From UBA9676 sp963741615 (GTDB lineage Bacteria; Actinomycetota; Actinomycetes; Streptosporangiales; Streptosporangiaceae), in NCBI GenBank assembly GCA_963741615.1, contig CAVUIU010000030.1, positions 558,001 to 622,000 of the forward strand: 64,000 bases of DNA, in the 5' to 3' direction. The position numbers and the translations under genes were made by a program. The notes below the pieces were generated by a model. The model worked only from the letters and a program-made list of their open reading frames with translations, made no database searches and was not told the origin of the DNA. Shown here piece by piece: positions 8,673 to 17,414 of this stretch (positions within the stretch are counted from its first letter, which is position 1; every line of letters starts with the position of its first letter).

Positions 8673-9587
8673 TCAGGCCGAGCCGGGTCCGAGATCAGGG
8701 GCGCTCGGGCCCGGTGGGGTGCTCGGGCCGGGGTCAGGCGGGGTGGCTGGGCCGGGCCCGGTGGGACCTGGTTCCGTGGGGTACGGCGCTGTCGCGCCGC
8801 GGTCCGTTGGGGCCGGCGCTGTGGGGGGCGTGGGGCCCGTGGGCGGCGTGGGGGGTGGGCCGGGGGGGGTCGTGGGGTAGGGGGGTTCCCAGACTGTGGC
8901 GGCGGGGCCGGTGGAGGTGTAGGGCTCGCCGGCGTGGGCGGCGGTCAGGCGGTAGTAGATGAGCGTGACCACGAGCGCGAGGAACGGCGCGACCAGGGTG
9001 CCCACCACGATGCTGCTCACGAAGCCGCGCAGGAATACCGGCAGGAACACCAGGACCAGGGCGAGCACGATCTCGAAGGCGATCAAGATCAGGAATACCA
9101 GCACAAGAGTGCCGAACACACGCCACGCGTAGCCCCGGACGGTCCGCCAGCTCTGACCGAACGACCCGATCGCCCCGGCACCCCCGATCACGATCGCAGG
9201 CACGATCACCGCCCAGAAGGTGATCAGGATCAGGCCGGGCACGAGGATCAGCGCGAGGCCGATGGTGATGCCGATGGCGGCCAGGATCGAGGCCACCGCC
9301 ACCGGCAGGATGAACGGGGTGGCGGCCGAGAGCGTCTGTGAGAAGTCGAGATCGACCTGGCCGTCGCGGACATCCTGGACCGCTTTGACCAGCGCCGCCT
9401 GGACGAGGAATGCGGCGATCAGGACGACGATCTCGCCGAGGATAGCGCCAACGACCCCGGCAAGACGGAGAAGGCCTACCAGAATGGCCGCGACCAGATA
9501 GATCGCGAACGCTATCAGCAGAAAGTGGGCGGCGTACTTACGGTAAAGGGCCCATGCCTCTTGCAGTACCCCGGTCAGCGGACTCAT
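8673..9587 (-). CDS. Multi-pass membrane protein with proline-rich cytoplasmic tail
   Basis: About six hydrophobic segments occupy residues 20-220, with the layout of the glycerophosphoryl-diester-phosphodiesterase membrane-domain family (six-helix proteins of unknown activity). The last 80 residues are almost entirely Pro, Gly, Thr and Ala with PTPP-like repeats and are probably a disordered cytoplasmic tail. It converges on the sigma gene and has no functional neighbour. No catalytic motif is visible; the call is limited to topology and family resemblance. Confidence 0.8.
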   Translation of the reverse strand: MSPLTGVLQEAWALYRKYAAHFLLIAFAIYLVAAILVGLLRLAGVVGAILGEIVVLIAAFLVQAALVKAVQDVRDGQVDLDFSQTLSAATPFILPVAVASILAAIGITIGLALILVPGLILITFWAVIVPAIVIGGAGAIGSFGQSWRTVRGYAWRVFGTLVLVFLILIAFEIVLALVLVFLPVFLRGFVSSIVVGTLVAPFLALVVTLIYYRLTAAHAGEPYTSTGPAATVWEPPYPTTPPGPPPTPPTGPTPPTAPAPTDRGATAPYPTEPGPTGPGPATPPDPGPSTPPGPSAPDLGPGSA

Positions 9588-9674
9588 GCGATGATCTTAT
9601 GACAGCCCTCTGTTCCCGGGCTAGGCCGGCCCAACGCCGGGCGGGTCGGCCCGGGCGAGCTCGCGGCAGCAAGG

Positions 9675-10061
9675 TCAGCCCGGCGTGTCCGGTGCCGACG
9701 TATAGTGCCCGCGACCGCCGTCGGATGCGGGCCGCCCGTGGCTGTTCCTGGTCCCGACGCCATGATCATGAAGGGTCGTCCCCACCTTGCTGCGGGCGGT
9801 CCCCGCCTTGCTGCGCGCCGTCCCGGCCTTGCTGCGCGCGGTCTCCGCCAGCTTGGGTACCTGGTCAGCGAGTTTGCCCTTGGTCGTCTTGACCAGACCG
9901 GCGGCCTGGGCCTGCATCGCACCGGCCGCCTGCTGCACGGCGGGGTTGTCCGCCGCCTTGCGCGCGAGCTTGGCCATCTGCTCGTAGCGCTCCCGGCCCG
10001 CCCTGGCGCCCAGCACGAAGCCGACACCGAGGCCGGCGATGAACACGAATCGGTACCTCAT
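9675..10061 (-). CDS. YtxH-like single-pass membrane protein with C-terminal repeats
   Basis: Begins MRYRFVFIAGLGVGFVLGARAGRERYEQM: one short hydrophobic Gly-rich segment followed by a basic RAGRERYE turn, as in the YtxH-like envelope proteins of actinobacteria. The rest is an Ala/Lys-rich amphipathic helix containing three tandem copies of a seven-residue unit (ARSKAGT-like), encoded by 21-bp repeats at about 9783-9845. ATG 10061 was chosen over upstream in-frame starts because the hydrophobic segment then lies at the N-terminus and a GGAAGTGGGG ribosome site precedes it. Function unknown, perhaps a stress-related envelope protein. Confidence 0.72.
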   Translation of the reverse strand: MRYRFVFIAGLGVGFVLGARAGRERYEQMAKLARKAADNPAVQQAAGAMQAQAAGLVKTTKGKLADQVPKLAETARSKAGTARSKAGTARSKVGTTLHDHGVGTRNSHGRPASDGGRGHYTSAPDTPG

Positions 10062-10273
10062 CTGGCACCCCACTTCCACGAGTGAACTCCCGGGGTCAAC
10101 TTCCCCCCGATGGGCGGGCGTACTCCTGGGGCCATGCCCCGTCATCCAGACGTCATACCGCAGGCACGCGGGGTCACCGGGGAGCGGGTACCACATTCGT
10201 GCGCTACCCTTATCCCCGCGAACGCAAGCGGATGGCCGGGTGCTGCCCGGTCCCGGTGTCTTGTGTCGGCTGA

Positions 10274-10349
10274 TCCCGCGTAGCTCAATTGGCAGAGCGT
10301 CCGGCTGTTAACCGGCAGGTTATAGGTTCGAGTCCTATCGCGGGAGCCA
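10274..10349 (+). tRNA. tRNA-Asn(GUU), with encoded CCA
   Basis: Cloverleaf from 10274 to 10346 with acceptor TCCCGCG paired to CGCGGGA, D-arm GCTC...GAGC, anticodon loop CTGTTAA (anticodon GTT), T-arm GGTTCGAGTCC and discriminator G. CCA follows at 10347-10349, unlike the three tRNAs at the other end of the window. The outer anticodon-stem pair is a T/C mismatch, a small deviation from the usual actinobacterial tRNA-Asn. Confidence 0.97.
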
Positions 10350-10374
10350 TGTGATGTCTCGCGGCGTCGAGGAC

Positions 10375-10400
10375 ACCCTGAACCCACGTCGGGTCAGGGT
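10375..10400 (+). terminator. Terminator hairpin after tRNA-Asn
   Basis: Stem ACCCTGAaCCC / GGGTCAGGGT with one bulged A and a five-base loop, followed by GTTCCTGGTTT. It lies 26 bases after the CCA and fits a tRNA terminator. Confidence 0.7.
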
Positions 10401-10768
10401 GTTCCTGGTTTCGGGCCGGGCAGCCGGCCCTCGGCCAAGCTCGCGCGCAGGTTCGGGTCAGGGATTCGGCGGGCCGAGGAAGGGGAACTACGCCCCGTCC
10501 GCCGGCGGGACAGGTGAGCGGCAAGACGGGTACGGGGCGGGCTTTCGCCGGGCCGGGACCGCTGGTCCGGAACGGTCACGCATTCGTGACCAGTTACGGT
10601 GAGCGGGCCGGGTGGGAAGCATTGACACATGGGTGCAAGGTGCGCTGAGGTTCGTATTGTGAACCGCCGTGCGGTGCATGGCCGCTGTGGCGGCACCGCC
10701 ACCGGCCCCGCGCGCCGCCGCTGGTCCTCTGGCCGGCCGGGGCGCTCATCCCGAGGAGAGGTACCACT
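10401..10768. other. Gene-free stretch with possible operator and promoter parts
   Basis: No open frame here has a convincing start and codon pattern. A TTGACA hexamer at 10622-10627 is the best -35, but no good -10 lies 16-19 bases away. A dyad GGTTC-N7-GAACC at 10649-10665 could be an operator for the downstream DinB-type gene. The ribosome site GAGGAGAGG precedes the ATG at 10769. Confidence 0.4.
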
Positions 10769-11581
10769 ATGAGCGCGTGGAACGCGATGACCTATGAGGG
10801 GAAGGACACGATCCTGCGGGTCGTCCGCGAGGAAGCGGAACGCATGTTCGCCATGGCCGAGGCACCCGGTGCCTGGGAGGCGCCGACCGCGTGTGAGAAC
10901 TGGCAGGTCCGCGACATCATCGGTCATCTGGTTGACACCACAGAGGGATACTTCAAGGCGTTCGAGACCGCCCGCGCAGGCGGTTCCGCCGAGCCGCACG
11001 GGCTGCCCGTCATGCACGAGCTGGCCGGTGACGCCGGGAAGTCGTTCCGCAATGTGCCGCAGATCGAGATGATGGGCCGCATCCGCACCGACCTCGACAA
11101 GATGATGGGCATCCTGGAGCCGCTCACCGCCGAGGAGTGGGGCGGCCTGATCGTCTCCCATGCCTACATGGGGCCGGTGCCCGCCTTCGTGTACGCCGGT
11201 GGCCAACTGATGGACTACGGGGTGCACTCGTGGGACATCCGCGAGGGCATCGGGCGTGCGCATGCGCTTTCCGCGGACGCGGCTGACCTGCTGGTGCCGT
11301 TCATGTTCATCATCTGGCAGTCGACCGTCCGGTCGAGCGCCGACCTCAGCCCGTTCACCCTCGGTGTCACCGTCACCGGGCGCAACGCGGGCACCTACCG
11401 GGTGAGCATCTCGGACCAGGGACTGGCCTACGAGCCGGGCGAGGTCGACGACCTGCCGACGGTGATCGACTTCGACGCGGGCAGCCTGGTCCTCACCGCC
11501 TTCGGCCGGATCAGGGGCGGCAACGTCCGCGGCGACCAGGCACTTGCCGAGCGCTTCCTCAACCTGTTCTACCGGATCTGA
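10769..11581 (+). CDS. Maleylpyruvate isomerase-like, mycothiol-dependent domain protein
   Basis: DinB/MDMPI four-helix-bundle protein. The N-terminal part shows CENWQVRDIIGHLVDTTEGY, where the His is the first metal ligand of the family, followed by further helices and the C-terminal strand-rich domain found in MDMPI proteins. Characterised members use mycothiol and a metal for isomerase or thiol-transfer reactions; the substrate here is unknown. Length is 270 residues, with a strong ribosome site and no operon partner. The second metal-binding His of the motif (PAFVYAGGQLMDYGVHSWDIREG) is visible near residue 152. Confidence 0.85.
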   Translation: MSAWNAMTYEGKDTILRVVREEAERMFAMAEAPGAWEAPTACENWQVRDIIGHLVDTTEGYFKAFETARAGGSAEPHGLPVMHELAGDAGKSFRNVPQIEMMGRIRTDLDKMMGILEPLTAEEWGGLIVSHAYMGPVPAFVYAGGQLMDYGVHSWDIREGIGRAHALSADAADLLVPFMFIIWQSTVRSSADLSPFTLGVTVTGRNAGTYRVSISDQGLAYEPGEVDDLPTVIDFDAGSLVLTAFGRIRGGNVRGDQALAERFLNLFYRI

Positions 11582-11712
11582 GCGGCCGGCACGCCCGGGC
11601 GGCCAGCAGCGGGCGGCGAATGCCTGGGCGCATTCGCCGCCCGACCTGATTCCCCGGGTTTGGCGCCGTCAGAGCGGACCGCGATCTCAGGAGCCTGGCG
11701 TTCATGCCAGCG

Positions 11713-12498
11713 TTATTCGCAGACCAGTGACACATCCCCGGTGCCAGCGTCCACCCGCTGCACCAGGGCGGCGCAGATTCCCGAGGGAACAGTCAGCAGT
11801 TGCGAGCCCACAGTCCATGACAGGTTGACGTTCTCGTTTCCGTGGCCGTGGAACTGGACCTCTACGGTGGCAGTGTCCTGGGCGACCAGGCGGACATGGC
11901 TGGCGCCGAGCGGGATGGCCACCGGGGTGACGGCCCCCGCGCCGGTCTTGAGCAGCATGGATTCCTCCGGGATGGGCTTGTTGGCAGAGGTGGGCGGCGA
12001 GAAGAAATTGCTGAGCAGGACGGACTCGTCCAGGCTCCGGCCGAGCGCGGTGTCGGTCCATTGGGTGCCGTCGCAGGCGTGCCTGGTCAGGCCGCAGGTG
12101 CCAGGGCCGCAGATGTGCTTACCCCGCCCGTAGTGGGCTGACCATAGCCGGATCTTGCCGCGTGAGATCCCGGCCCCGGAGAGGGTTCGCACGAGGGCGT
12201 TCATATTGTCAACCGAGGTGTACAGGCACGGCCGGTGGGCACCCTCCGTCAGCTCCCGATTCACCCAGGCGGGCGCCTGTGCGTTTGTCGCGTCGCCGGA
12301 TTCGATATCGAGGCAGTCGGCATGGCCGGACGCGAAGACGGCAATGGACAGCAGGTGGGCGCCGCTGGCCGAGAACCGCCGCTTGAGTGCCGCGAAAGTC
12401 GGCCAGTCTCCATCTACATATCCGGCGTAGGCGTCCGCACCGCGCGGGAGGGCGCTCACGTCGGTCGAGTCATACATGGTGAGGGTCACGACGATCAC
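11713..12498 (-). CDS. GH25-like/DUF1906-type TIM-barrel protein
   Basis: The first 170 residues carry the landmarks of a GH25-like barrel: YDSTDVSALP at the start, HADCLDIESGDA (the LDIE motif that holds the acids in GH25 lysozymes), LYTSVDNM, IRLWSAHYG and CDGTQWTD, then an added beta-rich domain of about 85 residues. Six Cys lie in the barrel part. There is no signal peptide or transmembrane segment, so export would need another route, or the protein acts in the cytoplasm. The start may be the ATG seven codons in (MYDSTDV). Whether it cleaves peptidoglycan is not shown. Confidence 0.68.
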   Translation of the reverse strand: MIVVTLTMYDSTDVSALPRGADAYAGYVDGDWPTFAALKRRFSASGAHLLSIAVFASGHADCLDIESGDATNAQAPAWVNRELTEGAHRPCLYTSVDNMNALVRTLSGAGISRGKIRLWSAHYGRGKHICGPGTCGLTRHACDGTQWTDTALGRSLDESVLLSNFFSPPTSANKPIPEESMLLKTGAGAVTPVAIPLGASHVRLVAQDTATVEVQFHGHGNENVNLSWTVGSQLLTVPSGICAALVQRVDAGTGDVSLVCE

Positions 12499-12590
12499 CG
12501 TAGGGGTCTGGTGACCCTATTGACTCCGGAAACGGCCATCACGGCCGGCGTCGCTGCCCAGCGGTCCGCGACCGGGCAGCCCCGGCCCGG

Positions 12591-14183
12591 TCAGGAGGCC
12601 GCCTCGGCGTCGTATTCTCCCGGCGGATGGCCGGACGGGAGCCGGTGCTTGGCCACCCGCGAGGTCGGGGTGCGGGGCAGGTCGCTGACCGCCTGCCAGT
12701 AGCGGGGGACCTTGTATGCCGCGAGCAGTCCCGCCACATGCGTGCGCAGCTGCGCGAAGTCGAGATGCGCGCCTGGTACCGGAACCACGAACGCCTTCAC
12801 GTCGTCCTCGGACAGTTCCGATGCGACCCCGACCACCGCGCATTCCAGCACCGCGGGATGGCTGGCGAGAGCCTCCTCCACCTCGGCGGGGGAGAGGTTC
12901 TCGCCCCGGCGCCGCAGCACCTCCTTTTTCCGCGCCACGAACGTGTACGTGCCTGCCGCGTCCGCGGTGACCAGGTCGCCGGTATGCAGCCAGCCGTCAC
13001 CGGTGATCGCTTCGGCGGACTGGTCCGGCATGCCCCAGTAGCCCGGGGTGATCACGGGGTTGCGCAGCAGCAGCTCACCGGTCTGGCCCGCGGGCAGGTC
13101 GTCGCCCCCGTCGCCGACCACCCGCGCCTCGTTGACGGCACCGAGCCGCGGATGCTGGCGCAGGCTGCCCAGGGTCTCGTAGGGACGGGAACCGTGCGGC
13201 CAGATGAGCCCGTACGGGCTTTCGGACATCGCGTAGCCGACCACGATGCGCAGGCCGAACCGGCGCTCCATCTGCTGCTGCCGGTCCCGGGCCGGGGCCG
13301 GCCCGGTGTAACACAGCCGCAGCGGCGTGTCCGCGTCGTCGGCGCGGGCCGGCTGGCGCATGAGGATTTCCAGCATCGCCCCGATCGCGTTGAACTCGGT
13401 CGCGCCGTGCCTGCGGGCGGAGTCCAGGAATGTGCTCGCCGAGAATCGCGGCAGGAGAATGAGGCCGGCCCCGCAGGCCAGGGAGCCCATGACCGAGTAG
13501 GCGGGGGCGTTGATGTGGAACAGGGGCAGCGAGGTCATGAGCCGGTCGGCGGCGGTCAGCCCCATCCAGTACGGGAAACCCTCACCCGCCATCGCGTACG
13601 CCCGGTGGGTCTGCATGACCAGTTTCGACTTCCCGGTGGTGCCCGAGGTCGGGATGAGGACCGCCAGATCGTCGTGGCTGACGCCGGCGCCCAGCCAGGC
13701 GAGCGCCGCGCCGCCGCCATCCGCAGGCCCGGCGGCCGCGGGCCCGGCGGCCGCCCAGCCGTCGGTCAGCTCGCCGGCGTCCAGGACACCGAGCGCCGGC
13801 AGGCCGGCGATGCCCGCCTCGGCGATCAGCGGGCCGAGGCCGGCGTCGGTGATCAGAGCCCGGGGCCTGGTCTGGTGCGCAAGCCCGGCCAGCTCAGCCG
13901 GGGAACTGCGCGGGTTGGCCGAGACGGTGACCGCGCCGGTCGCGGCCAGGGCCAGCCAGCACAGCAGGTAGGACGGCGTGGTCCGGAGGGTGACCATGAC
14001 CAGGTCACCGTGACGCACCCCGGCCTCGCGCAGGGCCCGCGCGGTGGCGGCCGTCTGCGCCAGCGCGCCGCCGAAGCTCAGGGAACCCTCGTCACTGCGG
14101 ATCCACATGCCGTCGCCGTCCCGGCCGGCCGCGTCGCGGAGCACCTCGGGGATCGTCCGGTAGGGCGCGGTCCCGTCAGCCAT
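12591..14183 (-). CDS. Acyl-CoA synthetase (AMP-forming), CaiC-like
   Basis: Activates a carboxylic acid as acyl-AMP and transfers it to CoA. The ATP-binding motif IPTSGTTGKSKLV, the A5 motif VGYAMSESPYG, the A7 block GDGWLHTGD and the hinge FVARKKEVLRRRGENLSP are all present. The catalytic Lys near the end lies in RTPTSRVAKHRLP, the pattern of crotonobetaine/carnitine-CoA ligase relatives. Length is 530 residues. The start at 14183 lies two bases after the tetR stop, so translation is probably coupled. Context, downstream of a liv-type importer and a TetR repressor, suggests it activates the imported acid; the exact substrate is unknown. Confidence 0.92.
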   Translation of the reverse strand: MADGTAPYRTIPEVLRDAAGRDGDGMWIRSDEGSLSFGGALAQTAATARALREAGVRHGDLVMVTLRTTPSYLLCWLALAATGAVTVSANPRSSPAELAGLAHQTRPRALITDAGLGPLIAEAGIAGLPALGVLDAGELTDGWAAAGPAAAGPADGGGAALAWLGAGVSHDDLAVLIPTSGTTGKSKLVMQTHRAYAMAGEGFPYWMGLTAADRLMTSLPLFHINAPAYSVMGSLACGAGLILLPRFSASTFLDSARRHGATEFNAIGAMLEILMRQPARADDADTPLRLCYTGPAPARDRQQQMERRFGLRIVVGYAMSESPYGLIWPHGSRPYETLGSLRQHPRLGAVNEARVVGDGGDDLPAGQTGELLLRNPVITPGYWGMPDQSAEAITGDGWLHTGDLVTADAAGTYTFVARKKEVLRRRGENLSPAEVEEALASHPAVLECAVVGVASELSEDDVKAFVVPVPGAHLDFAQLRTHVAGLLAAYKVPRYWQAVSDLPRTPTSRVAKHRLPSGHPPGEYDAEAAS

Positions 14184-14185
14184 GG

Positions 14186-14878
14186 CTATGACGATACGTC
14201 CTGGGCCGGGTGAGCCGGGTGGGGCGGAACTGGCAGCAGGCCGCGGCGCAGCACTTCCAGCACATCGTCGAGAACGTCCTCGGGCACGCGGCCGCCCGCG
14301 GTCCAGTCGGCCCAGCGCATCCCGATGAAGTTGCCGATCCCAGTGTAGATGTAGGCGACCACCTCCGGGTCGTACCTGGCGTCCACCTCGTGACCGAGCT
14401 GGGCCTGGCGCACCCCGCGCGCGTAACCGCGGGCCAGGTGCTCGTAGTACTCGCGGAACAAGCCCGGGTCGACGAACTCCGACTCCCGCACGATCCGGTC
14501 CATCCACGGCCGCCGCGACAGCATGTCGAAGAAGGCACGGAAGGCGGCCCGCTCCCGGTCCCGCTGGCCGTCGCCCGCCTGCTCGATCGCCTCCCTCATC
14601 GCCAGCCGAAGGTCGGCGTTGATCTGGCGGACCACGGCGGCGAAGATTTCCGCCTTGGAAGCGAAGTGGGCGTAGAAGCTGCCGGTGGCGATCCCGGCCC
14701 GGGCGCAGATCCCCGCCACCGTCGTCCGCCGGTAGCTGCTCTCCCCGAAGAGTTCCTCGGCCGCCTGCAGCAGCCGCTGCGCCGGCGGCAGGTCGTGGCT
14801 CACGGCTGGCCGGGCGGGCCGGGCTGGCCGGGCGGGCCGGACGGGCCGGGCGACCCTGCGGTTCGCCGCCACCGTCAT
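14186..14878 (-). CDS. TetR-family transcriptional regulator
   Basis: N-terminal helix-turn-helix (RLLQAAEELFGESSYRRTTV and GICARAGIATGSFYAHFASK) at about residues 35-80, followed by an all-helical ligand domain of about 140 residues. It lies between the liv importer genes and the CoA ligase on the same strand and most likely represses this unit until an acid or acyl-CoA ligand binds. ATG 14878 was chosen over an upstream GC-rich extension. The first 25 residues contain a RPxRPARPARPARPA run encoded by GGCCGGGC repeats. Confidence 0.88.
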   Translation of the reverse strand: MTVAANRRVARPVRPARPARPARPAVSHDLPPAQRLLQAAEELFGESSYRRTTVAGICARAGIATGSFYAHFASKAEIFAAVVRQINADLRLAMREAIEQAGDGQRDRERAAFRAFFDMLSRRPWMDRIVRESEFVDPGLFREYYEHLARGYARGVRQAQLGHEVDARYDPEVVAYIYTGIGNFIGMRWADWTAGGRVPEDVLDDVLEVLRRGLLPVPPHPAHPAQDVSS

Positions 14879-15031
14879 GCCGGTGACCCCGGTCCGGGAC
14901 CCAGGCCGGCCTGGCGCCGCGGCCCTGTCCCGGCTGGCGCCAGGCGCCGGCCCGCCACCTGCCGGAGATCCGTCCGGCGGTGGCGGGCCAGCACCTGTCC
15001 GCATGACAGTGGCCGCTGACTAGCGCAGGTC

Positions 15032-16360
15032 CTACGGCATCCCGCTGGCGGGCGCCGCCTGCTCAGACCCGGTGTACGCGGTGACCGCCCCGGTCGGGCT
15101 GGTGTCGGTGACGTAGACGGGGCCCTGCTGGACGAGCGCACCGTTCTTGATCACGCCGATGTAGGCGCCGGTGATCCCGTCGTGGTTGCTGGCGGAGTAG
15201 GCGTAGGGCGCCACCGCCGGGCCCTGGGACAGCCCGCCATTGATCGCGTTGACCAGGTCGGCCCGGGTCGGGTTCTTGCCGGCCTTCACCATCGCCTGGA
15301 CGAAGGCGTACGCGGCCGACTCGCCGTAGAGCACGTTGCCGTCGAACGGGGCCTTGGGGTCATAGGTGTCGTGGACCTTCTTGAACAGCGCGATCCAGCT
15401 GTTGCCCGTGTTGCCGAGGGTGGGCAGGTAGCCGTCGGTGATGATGCCCTGCGTGAGCTGGTTGCCGTTGACCTTGGCGCCGCCCTGCTTGGCGAACGCC
15501 TCCAGCAGCCCGCCCAGGGTGATCGGGTCCGTGCCCACGTTGCTGGCCGCCAGGGTGGGGTTGAAGCCGAGCTTGAGGCTGGTCAGCTTGAACAGGGCGT
15601 TGAACGCCGGGATGGCGAACGACACCACGACCTGGGCGCCGGACGCCTTCAGCGCCGCGACCTGCGGTCCGACGTTGACGTTGGTCGGTACGTAGCTCTG
15701 CCTGCTCACGACCTGCGAAGCCGGGATCTCGGCGTCCAGGCCCTTCACGCCGTCCTGGCCGAACTCGTCGTTCTGGAAGAAGTAGCCGATCTTCTTGCCG
15801 GCGAAATGCTGCTTGATGTAGGTGCCGAGGATCTTTCCCTCGCGGATGTAGTCAAGCTGCCAGCCGAACGTGTACGGGTACGCGGTCGTGTTGTTCCAGC
15901 AGTCGCAGCCGGAGGCGACGAACACGTCCGGCACCTTGCTGGAGTTGAGGTACTTGACCACCGCCAGGTGAGTCGGGGTGCCGAGGCCGTTGAAGATGGC
16001 GAACACGTTGTCCTGGAGCACGAGCTGGTGGACGACGGTCGTGGTCTTGGACGGGTCGTAGCCGTCGTCGAGATAGGTGTACTTGATCTTGCGGCCGTAG
16101 ACGCCGCCGTGGGCGTTGACGTACTGGAAGTACGCGTTGGCCCCGGGTGCGATCTCGCTGTAACCGGGGGCGGCCGGCCCGGTGAGTGGCTGGTGGCTGC
16201 CGATGAGGATCTGGGTCGCGGTGATGCCCGGGGCGGACGCGGTGGCCGCACCGGATGACGACCCGCCCGAGGACGACGAGCTGCAGCCGGCGGCTATCAT
16301 CGCGACAACTGCGGCGGCGGCGGCGATGGCGGGTGGGCGCACCCGGGGTGTTCTTTTCAT
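15032..16360 (-). CDS. livK: ABC transporter substrate-binding lipoprotein, branched-chain amino acid type
   Basis: Captures the substrate outside the membrane for the LivGFHM importer. It has a lipoprotein signal with lipobox IAAGC (Cys near residue 26), a Ser/Gly linker, then the two-lobed Leu/Ile/Val-binding fold starting ITATQILIGSHQPLTGPAAPG and including GVYGRKIKYTYLDDGYDPSK. Length is 442 residues. It is the last transporter gene of the unit and overlaps livM by four bases (ATGA). In this family substrates range from branched-chain amino acids to aromatic and dicarboxylic acids; the adjoining CoA ligase favours a carboxylic acid. Confidence 0.95.
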   Translation of the reverse strand: MKRTPRVRPPAIAAAAAVVAMIAAGCSSSSSGGSSSGAATASAPGITATQILIGSHQPLTGPAAPGYSEIAPGANAYFQYVNAHGGVYGRKIKYTYLDDGYDPSKTTTVVHQLVLQDNVFAIFNGLGTPTHLAVVKYLNSSKVPDVFVASGCDCWNNTTAYPYTFGWQLDYIREGKILGTYIKQHFAGKKIGYFFQNDEFGQDGVKGLDAEIPASQVVSRQSYVPTNVNVGPQVAALKASGAQVVVSFAIPAFNALFKLTSLKLGFNPTLAASNVGTDPITLGGLLEAFAKQGGAKVNGNQLTQGIITDGYLPTLGNTGNSWIALFKKVHDTYDPKAPFDGNVLYGESAAYAFVQAMVKAGKNPTRADLVNAINGGLSQGPAVAPYAYSASNHDGITGAYIGVIKNGALVQQGPVYVTDTSPTGAVTAYTGSEQAAPASGMP

Positions 16361-17412
16361 GTGGTGCCTTCTTCCTGGTGTTCACTGGCCGGCTGATGCC
16401 GGCGCAAGGAATTGAGGCGGGCGAGCGGGCCCGCGGCGGCTGGCGGGGTGAGCCCGAAGAACCGGCGCAGCCCGCCCTGGATGCCGTCGGGGAAGATGAG
16501 AATCACGGCGATGAGGACCACCCCGTACGCCGCGACCGGGATGTTGGCGGCGACCGTGCTGGACAGGCCATGGCTGGTGGCCACGTCGGTGACGTAGGTC
16601 GGCACCAGGACGATCACCAGGCTGCCCCACAGCGCCCCGGCCAGGCTGCCGAGCCCGCCGATCACCGCCCCGGTCAGCAGCGCGATCGACAGGGTGACGG
16701 TGAACGAGCCGGGGGAGACCTGTGAGGCGTACACGGCGAGCATGGAGCCGGCCACGCCCGCGCAGGCCGCGCTCACGATGAAAGCGAGGATCCGCAGCCG
16801 GGCCACGTTGAGGCCGGCCAGGGCGGCCGCCGTCTCGTCGTCCCGGACGGCCCGCCAGGAGCGGCCGATCCTGCTGTGGGCGAGGTTGGCCAGCAGGACC
16901 AGGACGATCAGCGCGGTGCCGGCGTTGACCCAGGCCAGCCAGCGCGTGAGCGGAAAGGCGGCACCGAGTGCGGCCGGGGCGCTGATCGACAGGCCCAGTC
17001 CCTGGTCGCCGCCGAGCACGCCGGGGAACTGGGTCGCGAGCGAGGGCAGGGCGACCGCCAGCAGCAGGGTGGCACCCGCCAGGTAGGGCCCGCGCAGCCG
17101 GGCGGCGGCCACGCCGACCGCCAGCCCGGTCACCGCCGCGATCGCCGCGCTGGCCGGGAAGAGGGCCCACAGCGGCCAGTTCAGGTGAATCTGCAGCAGC
17201 GCCGTGGCGTAGGCGCCGACCGCCATGAACGCGCCGTTGCCGAGGGAGATCTGGCCACTCAGCCCGATCAGCACGGTGAGCCCGGCGATGGCGACCACAT
17301 AGACGGCTATGTCGGCGATCTGGTAGTCGCGGAACGAGCTCAGCGAAACGGACAGGATCCAGATCACCACCGCCGCCACGATCGCGGCCCCGGTGTGGCG
17401 TGCCAGCGTCAT
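16357..17412 (-). CDS. livM: Branched-chain amino acid-type ABC permease LivM
   Basis: Membrane subunit of the importer, with about ten hydrophobic segments. It has the permease block LIGLSGQISLGNGAFMAVGAY near residues 40-60 and the coupling loop WRAVRDDETAAALAGLNV, which contacts the ATPase, near residue 215. Length is 351 residues. ATG 17412 lies two bases after the livH stop; the frame stays open far upstream, but that part is a shadow of livH and livF. Confidence 0.93.
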   Translation of the reverse strand: MTLARHTGAAIVAAVVIWILSVSLSSFRDYQIADIAVYVVAIAGLTVLIGLSGQISLGNGAFMAVGAYATALLQIHLNWPLWALFPASAAIAAVTGLAVGVAAARLRGPYLAGATLLLAVALPSLATQFPGVLGGDQGLGLSISAPAALGAAFPLTRWLAWVNAGTALIVLVLLANLAHSRIGRSWRAVRDDETAAALAGLNVARLRILAFIVSAACAGVAGSMLAVYASQVSPGSFTVTLSIALLTGAVIGGLGSLAGALWGSLVIVLVPTYVTDVATSHGLSSTVAANIPVAAYGVVLIAVILIFPDGIQGGLRRFFGLTPPAAAGPLARLNSLRRHQPASEHQEEGTT

Positions 17413-17414
17413 CG

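Noticed and set aside
14796..14850. GGCCGGGC repeat run as a possible CRISPR-like or VNTR array
   Set aside because: Units are 8-9 bp and imperfect, without spacers. It encodes the RPARPA run at the TetR N-terminus.
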